A program made the position numbers and the translations under genes. From Gracilariopsis chorda (taxonomy: Eukaryota; Rhodophyta; Florideophyceae; Gracilariales; Gracilariaceae): DNA of 64,000 nt. Of the stretch, positions 10,925-20,224 are shown piece after piece. The notes below the pieces were generated by a model. It saw only the letters and a list, made by a program, of their open reading frames with translations. It searched no databases and was not told where the DNA came from. Positions within the stretch are counted from its first letter, which is position 1; each line of letters begins with the position of its first letter. The stretch spans positions 1,178,001 to 1,242,000 of the forward strand of contig NBIV01000001.1 in the NCBI GenBank assembly GCA_003194525.1. Direction: 5' to 3'.

Positions 10925-12115
10925 TCAGCTTTCAGCATCGTGTTCCTCAACTTCATCGTTATGGAAACAAACGTCTGCATAATCGGCAATAGTAAGTTGT
11001 GATACGCACTCAAGTTTCTTTCGGGTAAGCTTGAAGTAGCGGTCCACATCGTTTGTAACAGCCTTGTCATGAACGCCATTCACGTGTTTGTCAAGATATT
11101 CAAGTATGGTGGCGTCCTTGTTTCGAATCTTTCTGGTGAAGAAGCATCCTGAATTTTCAATCTTGTGTTGAAAACTCCACGTCTTTCCGTCGTCGTCTAA
11201 CGCGTCTACGTAATACGGATGTTGACCGGAGTGCTTTCCGTTGTGTACCCACTCGACATGTCTCAAGGCGTGCGGTACGGTTGAGTCGTTGAAGCGCGGG
11301 GTGTTGTACGCGACGACAGCGAAGTAATGCTCCTCCGGTTCGAGGGCGTATGCAAAGGCAAGCAACATACGTCTTGAAAACGGGCTCTTCAACAAGAAAT
11401 CGACAAAGTCACGATGCAGCAACATCCAAGCTTCGGCCGCAACGAAGGTGAAGTTATGAACCGTGGAAAGTGGTTGATCGGTGTATGAATCCACAATTCT
11501 ATGCTCAGATTCATTGAAGGATAAACTGGTATCAGTGAAGAGCCGATCATAACGATAGGTCTTACTTTCGGTCCACCAGTCCTTTGGCGAAATTGAAAAG
11601 AAACTACGCTTCCGCTCGGCAAAGTCAAAATCGGAAAGCAGCCTTCGTTGATTGGTTGGAGAAAGCAGGGGATAATCGCTTCCGCTAATGTTTATGAAGT
11701 AGGTCCAATCTGCGGAATGATCGGCTGCGGCTTGCATGGCGTTGAGAGAGTTGAGCACCATGCTTATACCTCGATATGTGACAGACTCGGAAGGCAGGAT
11801 ATGCACGTTATCTTCATAACGTTTGTCGGAATTGAAGAGGGAGGAAGCTGCATGCGTTCTTTGCCATTCGGGAATCTTCTTGTCAAAATGCACGATGTAG
11901 GTGTTGCTGGGGTCGTACAACACCCGTAACAAGCGCGGTAACAACGTGATTGTAGGCTCTGAAATCTGTATGAAGTACGCGATGGTAACGAGCTTGTCAT
12001 TCGGGCGAACAGACATGGAAAAGGTTTGCTCCCGCTTGGGAACGGCTGCCGAAACCAGACCGCTGCAGCATAGCGCGACGACAATAAATGCGCAGAAAGA
12101 ACGAAGAGCTAGCAT
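10925..12115 (-). CDS. GT14 (core-2/I-branching, xylosyltransferase-type) glycosyltransferase, secretory pathway
   Basis: Family 14 glycosyltransferases transfer GlcNAc, xylose or glucuronic acid from UDP-sugars in the Golgi. The 396-residue protein starts with a signal peptide or anchor (residues 1-23, ending GLVSA). The GT14 core follows: TIAYFIQIS near 44, YIVHFDKK near 72, the hallmark FINISGSDYPLLSP near 140-155, WMLLHRDFV near 230 and PEEHYFAVV..N near 263. Substrate cannot be told from sequence; a role in cell-wall or matrix glycan synthesis is plausible for a seaweed. It is divergent from the TPR gene with about 360 bp between starts. Confidence 0.9.
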   Translation of the reverse strand: MLALRSFCAFIVVALCCSGLVSAAVPKREQTFSMSVRPNDKLVTIAYFIQISEPTITLLPRLLRVLYDPSNTYIVHFDKKIPEWQRTHAASSLFNSDKRYEDNVHILPSESVTYRGISMVLNSLNAMQAAADHSADWTYFINISGSDYPLLSPTNQRRLLSDFDFAERKRSFFSISPKDWWTESKTYRYDRLFTDTSLSFNESEHRIVDSYTDQPLSTVHNFTFVAAEAWMLLHRDFVDFLLKSPFSRRMLLAFAYALEPEEHYFAVVAYNTPRFNDSTVPHALRHVEWVHNGKHSGQHPYYVDALDDDGKTWSFQHKIENSGCFFTRKIRNKDATILEYLDKHVNGVHDKAVTNDVDRYFKLTRKKLECVSQLTIADYADVCFHNDEVEEHDAES

Positions 12116-12478
12116 CTCAACGACAGGATACGAGGGGCAGGAACACGGGGACGACGGCAGCGTCGAGGATGTGGTGGGTGGTAGGTAGGTTGAACGGTTA
12201 GCAGCGGCGACAGAGGTTCGGAAAAGGCACAGCGGGCAGCCTTAAGTCATCTAATGCGGTGGCACGGCGCCACGGTCGCTAGCAGCGCGTGACGCGCGCA
12301 CGGAACTGCGAAATGACAGTGTGAGGTGAGGGCAAAGATCCACGTGGCGCGACTCGGTCTGCACCACCCGTCCATCCACGTAACCTTCAAATTAGATAAC
12401 TTTGCGCCCGCTTGCTCAACCGAAGCTATGCCGCCGCAGCGTACCGCCCGTTGATCTCCGAAGCTCAGCACGACGGCC

Positions 12479-13477
12479 ATGTGCGCGCCCGCCTTCCACC
12501 TCGTCGCGCTCCCGCGCGCGCCTCCGCGCACAGTGCGCGCCTGCGTCTCAGTCCCGCTAATGCGCGCCCGTCCCCCGTCGCTGGCGCATCCGATCGCCGC
12601 TGCCGCACTGCTCGTCGCGCTTTCCACACAGCCCGCACTCAGCGTCGGCGTCGACACCACATCGCCCCAACAGCAACAGCAACAGCAACAAGGAAGCGAT
12701 ACAGCCGTTTCACAGCCTACACAGAAGCAACTCCGCGAGCAATCTCGAAATAATACCCGTCTATCCGGCGCCCGCGCCCAGACGTTTGCAACCGCCAGAC
12801 GAACCGCAGCGGCTGGCGATTTGGACGCAGCGTTAAATCTGTACAATCAACTAGTTGAACAAGCGCCCAACTTCGCGCCTGCCTACTCGAATCGCGCCAA
12901 CATTCTGGTTGCGCGCGGACGGTATCAAGATGCTCGTACAGATTATGATACTAGCTTACGACTTGCGCCGTTGGATACTGATGCCTGGGTCGTACACGTT
13001 AATCGCGGTGCCACATATCTGGCCATGGGCGATGCAAGTGCTGCTTTAGATGACATGAATGTTGCGCACGAACTTAGAGGCGATGATCCAACAGTCATGT
13101 CAAACCGCGCTGCTGTGTATGAGGTGCTTGGCAAGTGGGACAATGCCATTCGAGATTATCAAAAAGCGCTTCGCTCAAACGACGTGCAACCGTTCTGGAT
13201 TCGTTATGCACTCGCTCTCTTTCAGCGTAACAAGAGTGTTGAAGCGCTTGCGATTCTTAAACGAGTGGCTGCTAGGTTTCCTGGCTTTAATGATGTTCAT
13301 GTCGCTATGGCTCTTGTCTATTATGACCGCAATGATTTCGCGGCCGCTGAGACCGAATGGAGCGCTGTCGATCGTCCCAAGTTGTTTGAGAATGAACGAT
13401 TTCTTAGAGACGAACGAAAGTGGCCGCCAAGAGCCGTTGAAACTCTCAACAACTTCCGTAATCTCAACCCGCAATAG
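12479..13477 (+). CDS. TPR protein with a likely bipartite plastid/thylakoid-lumen targeting sequence
   Basis: The 332-residue protein has an Arg/Pro/Ala-rich leader (about 1-38) followed by a hydrophobic stretch ending in ALSVG (about 39-56). That arrangement is typical of thylakoid-lumen precursors: transit peptide plus signal. A glutamine run encoded by CAA/CAG repeats (12669-12692) follows. From about residue 100 there are tandem TPR units (GDLDAALNLYNQLVEQAPNF, then YQDARTDYDTSLRLAP, then WDNAIRDYQKALRSN). The C-terminal block, ending in RPKLFENERFLRDERKWPP, is like that of algal and plant chloroplast TPR proteins. Exact role unknown; photosystem assembly is a reasonable guess. MUS81 follows in tandem 234 bp downstream. 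Confidence 0.85.
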   Translation: MCAPAFHLVALPRAPPRTVRACVSVPLMRARPPSLAHPIAAAALLVALSTQPALSVGVDTTSPQQQQQQQQGSDTAVSQPTQKQLREQSRNNTRLSGARAQTFATARRTAAAGDLDAALNLYNQLVEQAPNFAPAYSNRANILVARGRYQDARTDYDTSLRLAPLDTDAWVVHVNRGATYLAMGDASAALDDMNVAHELRGDDPTVMSNRAAVYEVLGKWDNAIRDYQKALRSNDVQPFWIRYALALFQRNKSVEALAILKRVAARFPGFNDVHVAMALVYYDRNDFAAAETEWSAVDRPKLFENERFLRDERKWPPRAVETLNNFRNLNPQ

Positions 13478-13711
13478 TAAAACCCCACCGGCTGCGCCGT
13501 TTACGTGTAACAGTTTTTGTTCTTCATGTGGTTTCCCGCCAATTTTTCGTGCTCGTGCGAATAGCTGTGCTGCGCTGTCTCGCGCTGGGCATACGATATC
13601 CTGTCCTTCCTTCCCCATCGCAGAACTTGCAATGCCTGCAGCTCATTCGCACCGCACTCACCGTAAAGCGACCATGCTCTCGGCCCATCTTAGTGGCCGT
13701 CACCATCAGCA

Positions 13712-16700
13712 ATGCCCGTTACACCCCCCTTTTGCATCAACAAGCCCGTTGTCGACATGCTCCACGAGCAGATTGCTTGCGTCTCTGGGGACCGTCTCAA
13801 ACAGGCACTTCAAAAGGCTATCCGGAACATTATCCCGTTGAGGTTTCCCATTCTAACAAAGCGTGATGCCCTCAGTATCAAAGGAGTCGGCGAATACATC
13901 GCTAATCTCATCGAAGCTTTCCTTGTTGAGAACCCGCCATTCCCCGATGGCGTCCCACAACCTGTCCTTGGCGCTGAGATGCACCCCTCCCCTTTCACTT
14001 CAGGCGCACGCGGACGGGGGCGGGGGCGTGGTCGCGGTTCTGGTCCATCCACGCGTGGGCGCCGTCGCACAAAGCGCTCTGACACAGCTCCTTCCTTACT
14101 ACTTAACTCGGATGATGATGAACCGCACGTCTTACCTGCAGCCCAGAAACCCTTTTCCAGTGTCGGAGCTAGCATTCCTCCACGCGGAGGCAAGCGAACC
14201 AGGGCGTATATTCCAAGAGTGAACTCAGCACCAGCGGCATTGCTCATGGCTCTCCTGGACGGCCTTGAGAACGATATCGAAAGTTTCATAAAGGCCGATC
14301 TTGTCCCACGGGCGCAACTTTACTTTAGTGATCAAATGGTCAAGAACCGTAATGGAGATACTAACTCCTGGCATGACGGATGGACCTCTATGAATTCACA
14401 GCTTGTATCCAAAGGACTCGTCGATAAGAGAGGCCGTCCAGCAAGGTTCGGCCTCACTGACAAAGGCATTGAGATCGCGAGGCTTTGTCGGCAGCGCCAT
14501 TTGGAAGTGGAAAAGCGAACTGTTTCTCAGTACAATGGTGAAACCCGCGGTACAGCATCAGGAATGTCGCCTGCCTTTAATCGAAGCACCCAGGATTTAG
14601 ATGACGACGTAGTTTGTGTTCCCGCATCTTCGTTGTCCTCCCTTGGAAAAAGCTCAAACTTCAGACTTGATTCCACAGGAAATGCTTCAATTCCACAACG
14701 GTCCGCGCGAGAATTTCAGCAAGTCTCTGATATGCGGTCGGACGGTAGATTATCTCAAGAACAAACCGACCGTTTCGTGGCTTTGGAACCACAGCTAGAG
14801 TTCGGTCAAAAAGGACATGCAGGAACTGTAGTGCAAATGAGACCGTCAGGAACAGATGTCACCGCACGTCAGGCGACCGGTTTAAATGAACTCGTTGGAT
14901 ATGGAGGAACATCTCGTCGGAATGCCTCACGCCGTATGAACGCTTCTGAAGAACGGTGCGGGTTGTCTCTACGTAGAAAATATGATGTTGGTGAGGAATT
15001 CGGGATTGCAAGTGACAGAAGGGCGCCTACCGACTGCTCAGATATCAGGTCTCCAATACAAGCTCCACAGGTCAATCGACCAAGTTCTTCTAACCATTCC
15101 GCACCTCATCAATCAACGGAAAGGCGGCGAAAGATATCCCCGGCACAGTGCGATAGGGCAGTGCGAGTTATTGAGAGATTGGAAAAGGACGGGAACTCGA
15201 GACAGGATCTAATCATGATTGCTGATGCCATGCTTGCTGCAGGAAAGTTCCCTAGGGATGATGATACGCTTTTTAAAGCCATGTCGGATACGTTATGGGC
15301 TGTGCAACAAGCAGAGTCAAAGAGCCAAGACACCAGCAGACCGCTTCAAGTTCAATTCTCATCTCTCAATAACGAAACGGGTAATCTACTTCTGGAAGTC
15401 TCTCCCGGCCGAAATCAAGAAGCTGAACCTGTGCGTAACACCCCCAAGGATTGGGAATACCTTCTATATGACAGTGAACCGGAAGAGTCCAGAGTACGAT
15501 CAGGACCACGGACCAAAACTAGTTTGATGAAGGAACCCCGCAGTTGTGAAAGAGAAGATGGCAGCGTGATTGACCTTGTTGACAACGAAACAATCAAGGC
15601 ATCCCCGTCAACTGAGTCTAATGTTCCAATCGCTCCACACACAAAGAGTGCAGACAACTGCCCACTAATAGTCCTTGACGATAGCGAATCCTCGGTCGAT
15701 ATCCGACCAATCGAAATCAACAACAGTCCATTCAAGGAATCCAAAAGAGAATTACATACGAGTCACAACATTGTACACAACTCAGACCGGTGGCAATCCT
15801 CTCCTGAGAAGGAGGACAGAAGCAGCAATAGCGACGAAGCCATGCTTGTTTTGAGTGATGACGAAAACGATACGAATTGCTACAAAGAAAATCCGTCAAG
15901 TAGGAGGCACGTCGATTTAAGCCATCTATGTGCGGCAGTAAACTCCTCTTCACCACGGAAAGAGCAAGGTGAGAATAAAGGAGAAGACTACCAGAAAAGC
16001 CAAGGACTTTTTCTTTACAACAGCCAGTCTTGCGCGCCAGCTAACGAAGCAAATAGTAAGGTATTGCCTAGACGCCCAAGACCCACTGAGAGTGCGCAAA
16101 TGCCCAAACATGATGTCGATTTTAGCCTTGTTCAGGGATCAGTTCAAGACAGTGCGCGTGCAGAGCCTCTTTCCAATTCCCACATTCAAGACGAAAGCCA
16201 CAAAGACGGAAGATGCCGAATAGTTCTAATCTTGGACTCTGCGGAACGCATTGCCCCGAATAAGGTCCAAAACTACTCATCATTCGTAGAGATGTTGAAA
16301 GTGCGCAACATCCCTTATGATGTTCGGCAGTTGCCATGTGGTGATACCTTGTTTGTCGCCAGATTTGATGATGGAACGGAGATTTTGATGGATTACCTCA
16401 TTGAAAGGAAAACGGTTGATGACTACGGGGCGTCCATGAGTGATGGGCGCATATCAAAACAATCGTATATGTTACTTAATTCGCTTATCTGTAATGCGAT
16501 CTTGATACTGGAGGGCGATTTGAAGGATAATTCCTACCTCTATGACCAGCCGCGTATGCACAGCAAGCTCGCTGAACTGGAAGTGTGTGCGAATGTCTAC
16601 GTGAAGAAGACAAAGGATTTACAAGACACCGTTCACTTTTATGGTTGCATTCTTCGAAGACTTCAGGCCAAGTTCTGTGGCACTAGCAAAGCTCAAATGC

Positions 16701-16999
16701 TGAATGGGAGACACGTCTTTTCAGAATGGTTACGCAGCATGCAGCATGCGAAAAAGAGCATGACCCTAGAACAGGTTTTCATGCTGCAGCTTTGTCATTT
16801 TCCTGGTGTGGGGATGAACAAAGCGCAAACCATCATGAGTATGGGTTATAAAACCCCTCAACTACTTTGTAGAGCATACCAGCAAAAACGTACCATGAAA
16901 GAAAAGGAGAACATGTTGAATCCGCCTGGATCCAAGATTGGAGCCACGGTGAGCAAGTCAGTAGCTCAAGTTTTCACTCTTTCGAGCTACGATTCGTGA
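13712..16999 (+). CDS. MUS81: MUS81 crossover-junction endonuclease, with a very long central linker
   Basis: Catalytic subunit of the MUS81-EME1 structure-specific nuclease, acting on branched recombination and replication intermediates. The N-terminal helix-hairpin-helix region (about 5-70) includes LSIKGVGEYIANLIEAF. A winged-helix block follows (about 165-270: WHDGWTSMNSQLVSKGLVDK, FGLTDKGIEIARLC). The ERCC4 nuclease starts at ILDSAERIAPNK (about 836), with the catalytic IERKTVDDYGASMSDGRI at about 897-914 and a C-terminal HhH2 (about 1010-1090). At 1095 residues it is about twice human length. The extra 500-550 residues between winged helix and nuclease are Ser/Asp-rich, low in predicted order and contain SUMO-interaction-like motifs. 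No introns are needed. Confidence 0.95.
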   Translation: MPVTPPFCINKPVVDMLHEQIACVSGDRLKQALQKAIRNIIPLRFPILTKRDALSIKGVGEYIANLIEAFLVENPPFPDGVPQPVLGAEMHPSPFTSGARGRGRGRGRGSGPSTRGRRRTKRSDTAPSLLLNSDDDEPHVLPAAQKPFSSVGASIPPRGGKRTRAYIPRVNSAPAALLMALLDGLENDIESFIKADLVPRAQLYFSDQMVKNRNGDTNSWHDGWTSMNSQLVSKGLVDKRGRPARFGLTDKGIEIARLCRQRHLEVEKRTVSQYNGETRGTASGMSPAFNRSTQDLDDDVVCVPASSLSSLGKSSNFRLDSTGNASIPQRSAREFQQVSDMRSDGRLSQEQTDRFVALEPQLEFGQKGHAGTVVQMRPSGTDVTARQATGLNELVGYGGTSRRNASRRMNASEERCGLSLRRKYDVGEEFGIASDRRAPTDCSDIRSPIQAPQVNRPSSSNHSAPHQSTERRRKISPAQCDRAVRVIERLEKDGNSRQDLIMIADAMLAAGKFPRDDDTLFKAMSDTLWAVQQAESKSQDTSRPLQVQFSSLNNETGNLLLEVSPGRNQEAEPVRNTPKDWEYLLYDSEPEESRVRSGPRTKTSLMKEPRSCEREDGSVIDLVDNETIKASPSTESNVPIAPHTKSADNCPLIVLDDSESSVDIRPIEINNSPFKESKRELHTSHNIVHNSDRWQSSPEKEDRSSNSDEAMLVLSDDENDTNCYKENPSSRRHVDLSHLCAAVNSSSPRKEQGENKGEDYQKSQGLFLYNSQSCAPANEANSKVLPRRPRPTESAQMPKHDVDFSLVQGSVQDSARAEPLSNSHIQDESHKDGRCRIVLILDSAERIAPNKVQNYSSFVEMLKVRNIPYDVRQLPCGDTLFVARFDDGTEILMDYLIERKTVDDYGASMSDGRISKQSYMLLNSLICNAILILEGDLKDNSYLYDQPRMHSKLAELEVCANVYVKKTKDLQDTVHFYGCILRRLQAKFCGTSKAQMLNGRHVFSEWLRSMQHAKKSMTLEQVFMLQLCHFPGVGMNKAQTIMSMGYKTPQLLCRAYQQKRTMKEKENMLNPPGSKIGATVSKSVAQVFTLSSYDS

Positions 17000-17566
17000 A
17001 GAGCGCTGGATCGAGAGCTTTGCAAAATGAAACGACTTGTGACTTGAATTGAAGTGGCACATGTTCGACACTGCTTCCTTCACCCTGTGAAGTGCCTCGC
17101 TATTTACGAAACAAGAAGGGTTTCAGAGGACAGCATCTACCTAGTACCTTTCATTATTTCGTTCGAAGTACAGCAAGTTCCCGCCGAAGACAAAAAAAAG
17201 GCTTACAATTACTGCACCGTGGAAGTCATTATTATCTTTGATAAGTACCAATGAGGCAACTTCACTATCAAGACAATGCAAAGAATGGTGACGAAGTTTG
17301 TACAGTTGATACCAGTTTTACGAAATAGAAGCCTAGTTGCAGTACAAATAGCTACATTAGACGTTGGACTTAGTCGGGCCGATAATATAAGGCACACTTT
17401 TCGAGCAGCTGTGGTTTGTGTCTATTTCTTGCGTCCCCGAAAAGATAGAAAAACTTGAGTGCTTATTATGACCAAGTGACCCCGTTGAGTTGCGTGTGCA
17501 GCGCACTCACCGCAATATGAATAAACACAGCTTAATAATGGCTGTTTGGTTTGTTGAATGCTAAAT
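17000..17566. other. Convergent 3' intergenic region
   Basis: Space between the MUS81 and desaturase stop codons. AT-richer than the flanking genes. I see no gene or repeat here. Confidence 0.5.
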
Positions 17567-18634
17567 CTACCGTTCCTTCTTTGTAAACGCATCTGCAGTT
17601 GGAGAGGCTTTTGATGACATTTCCCTCTCTACCTCATACCGCTTCGCCAAACTCCACTTCCTCTCGAAAATGAAGTCTTTGAGAAGTTCAGAGTAGCTAG
17701 TATATGCAAACAAGGTGTCGTAGTATTCCGGAGCGGTAGCTTTCAAAACAGCAAGCTTATTCCACGGAACAGACGGGAAGTCGTGATGCTCAACGTGATA
17801 GCCAATTGCAAACGCAAAACGGTTGGCTATGCCGTAGTATGAATAGGTGGCTTGGAACGGGAGAGTCGGGTAGTGTTCCTGGATCCAGCGGGCACCAAGC
17901 GGATGCAAACCGATGCTGGAAATAGAAGAGAAGGCTAGGAAAAGCAAGGGAGCCCAACCGAAGTACGAGACAAGAGTACCGAGGACTACTACATTAAGAA
18001 CCCAATTGAAAGACATCCACGCCAGCTCAGTGCCCTTCGGAATACGATAGGTGTAGAATGCAGTACGCAGGGCTTGTACTATGAAGAAAAAAGCAAGCCA
18101 TACAGTCTTTCGGAAAGGTGAATTACCGATGAACTTTGCCTCCCATTCGAACGGGACGTCGGGGTCCCTGTAGGCGCGGTTCAACTCGATGTGATGCAGA
18201 ATATGGTAGTAGCGGAACATCATAGCGGACGGAAATACATGCGGAATGTTACATACAAGCAGTACGAATCGGTTCATGGCGACGCTTTTGAAAACGAGAT
18301 TATGCGTGGCGTCGTGAATAAGCACCCACAACGCATGGTCCACTACGGCTCCGACAGTATAGCTGAGCAAGACACAAGCCCATATCGGCAGATATTGACA
18401 CGCAAGTACGGAAAGAGCGAGCTGAAAGGATACTAGAAGTAGGGTCCATGCAGCGGTTCCTCGATAGGTTCCGAACAGTTTGGCCACTTCTGGATGGGTC
18501 CTCAAAATCTCGGCGCGACGGTCTGCATGCGGGTGTTTGGATCCGCTCTTGTTATGTACAATGGCTTCTGCAGCTTCAGTGGAAAGCTCATTATTGCGCA
18601 CAAGCGCTTCTTCTGAAGATCCACCCTTTCCCAT
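17567..18634 (-). CDS. DES1: Sphingolipid delta-4 desaturase (dihydroceramide desaturase, DEGS/DES1 type)
   Basis: ER membrane di-iron desaturase that introduces the delta-4 double bond in the sphingoid base. The 355-residue protein has the family's N-terminal block HPHADRRAEILRTHPEVAKLFG (about 34-55) and three histidine boxes: HDATH (107-111), HILHH (144-148) and HVEHH (280-284). Hydrophobic membrane stretches lie between them, and the length is right for the family. I start at the first in-frame ATG (18634). The frame stays open for another 102 codons up to 18940, with a Ser/Ala/Arg-rich sequence resembling an organelle-targeting leader, but it has no ATG, so it is probably 5' untranslated. 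Converges on MUS81. Confidence 0.95.
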   Translation of the reverse strand: MGKGGSSEEALVRNNELSTEAAEAIVHNKSGSKHPHADRRAEILRTHPEVAKLFGTYRGTAAWTLLLVSFQLALSVLACQYLPIWACVLLSYTVGAVVDHALWVLIHDATHNLVFKSVAMNRFVLLVCNIPHVFPSAMMFRYYHILHHIELNRAYRDPDVPFEWEAKFIGNSPFRKTVWLAFFFIVQALRTAFYTYRIPKGTELAWMSFNWVLNVVVLGTLVSYFGWAPLLFLAFSSISSIGLHPLGARWIQEHYPTLPFQATYSYYGIANRFAFAIGYHVEHHDFPSVPWNKLAVLKATAPEYYDTLFAYTSYSELLKDFIFERKWSLAKRYEVEREMSSKASPTADAFTKKER

Positions 18635-20224
18635 AGTTGAGGGGACGGAACGTGGGGCGACTGTGGTCTCTGGCGAGGTGCGACAGCGGTTGAAGAAAGA
18701 GAGCTTTTGAGGGTTGGAGTTGGCGCACGAAAACCGCCAGAGGCAGAGACACGGCTGCGAATGAAAGCCTCCTGCGGAACGGAGAGGGATGCGCGCAGAT
18801 ACGGCGAACGACAAGAGGGACTTGGCGCGGTTGCGTATTGGAGCAGCAGTGTCGCAATGATGGGTTGAAGCGGTGCCACGCGCAGAAGCGGCCGAATGAT
18901 GGCGCGCCAGCAAGGTCGACACCGCCTTCAGCGCAGCCAATCACAGCGCTCTAAACAGCTGCTCGTTGTATATCGCCCCGCACGTGGCGCTTTTGTATCT
19001 AACGGTTCATTCCCTGAGCTCGCCCGATGTGGCGCTCTTTTCCGCGCCGCGCGGACACGGCCAAACTTGAATCTTTGAACGAAGAGCTGGCTTTCATGTG
19101 GAGAGTCTCCACTGGAGACGCACTATGGTCCGCAGTGACCTACCAACGAGTGCCGTCGCACATCAACTCCCACCTGCTCTCCTCAGTGGTTGCTGTTCGT
19201 GTTCGTATGGAATGTCAATCAATTCTCTTGCAGTCACTTGGTGGATGTAAAAAAACCGTTCCAGCGCTCAGCTTTCCTCTTCAATCCTTCAAAAAGTGTA
19301 TGTCCGCGTAGCCATTCAGCAATCACACAGTCTTGCTGAGCCCGTTTTCCAACAGTCTGCAGCGCACCACCCTTCTGCTATCATTTTCATGGCTACAGTC
19401 TCCTCACGAGGGACGTGCTGCTTATCGCCGACATGCAAGCATGTAAAACTTCCATTGCCTCGGAGAGCCCCCAAGCTTCGTAATTCTAACTACGTATTCG
19501 GCCCTTTGTAGTGTCCCTGGCTGTAAGAGCTTTTCTGCTTGCACACTGCCAACATTATGTGTTGTATACGACTTGTATCGAAGCACAACTTTTTAGACAA
19601 CGACCTTTCCCACAACTGCTGGTCATGATCAACATACTATCCACTGCGTGTGAAAGGACGAGCTCTTCCAAGTCACGGTGGAAGCCGGCCAAACATCTGT
19701 CTGTTCTGTCTTCACACCTTTTATGGAACAGAATAATACACATACGAGTGCTTCGGGATGTCATGCTTGCCCTTCATCCCAGTTAAATGAAAGCACTTGT
19801 ATGTGTCCACGAAATCATGCAAAGAGAACTACTCGACAAAGCCTCAGAAACCAATAGCCACCTCCGCGATCAACACCAACGCATGTAACCTTACCAAGGG
19901 TAAGACAAGCTGACAAACTGGTTTGCAGAAGCCAGTTATCAAAAATCACAAGCAAATTTTATTCTCCCCTGTGTTCAGCGCCTGTTATCAAGCACGCTTC
20001 TCAATCACAAAAGGTGCAACCTTGTTGCAGGCCCGTTGTACCCAAGATAATACCAAGTGTTTGCTCCCAACGGACACACAAGCGAGCGCGGACATCATAA
20101 CCAACAACTTTTTGATGGATTCGAATTGCAAGTTACCAGTCCTCTTCAAGAGCAAACTCAAACCATAAACACGAACACAGCTTCACCAGCCGTTTACTAA
20201 GTTTTAAAACAGTCTGTACAACAA
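18635..20224. other. Intergenic, no supported gene
   Basis: About 1.6 kb between the 5' ends of the desaturase (minus) and the oxidoreductase (plus). It holds only short frames of 60-95 codons with no recognisable similarity. Both promoters should be in this stretch, but I see no clear core element. Confidence 0.4.

Noticed and set aside
12247..12846. 199-codon minus-strand frame
   Set aside because: Antisense to the start of the TPR gene, composition-driven and Cys/Arg-rich, with no domain.
13059..13841. 260-codon plus-strand frame joining TPR and MUS81 regions
   Set aside because: Overlaps two well-supported genes in another frame and has no similarity to anything.
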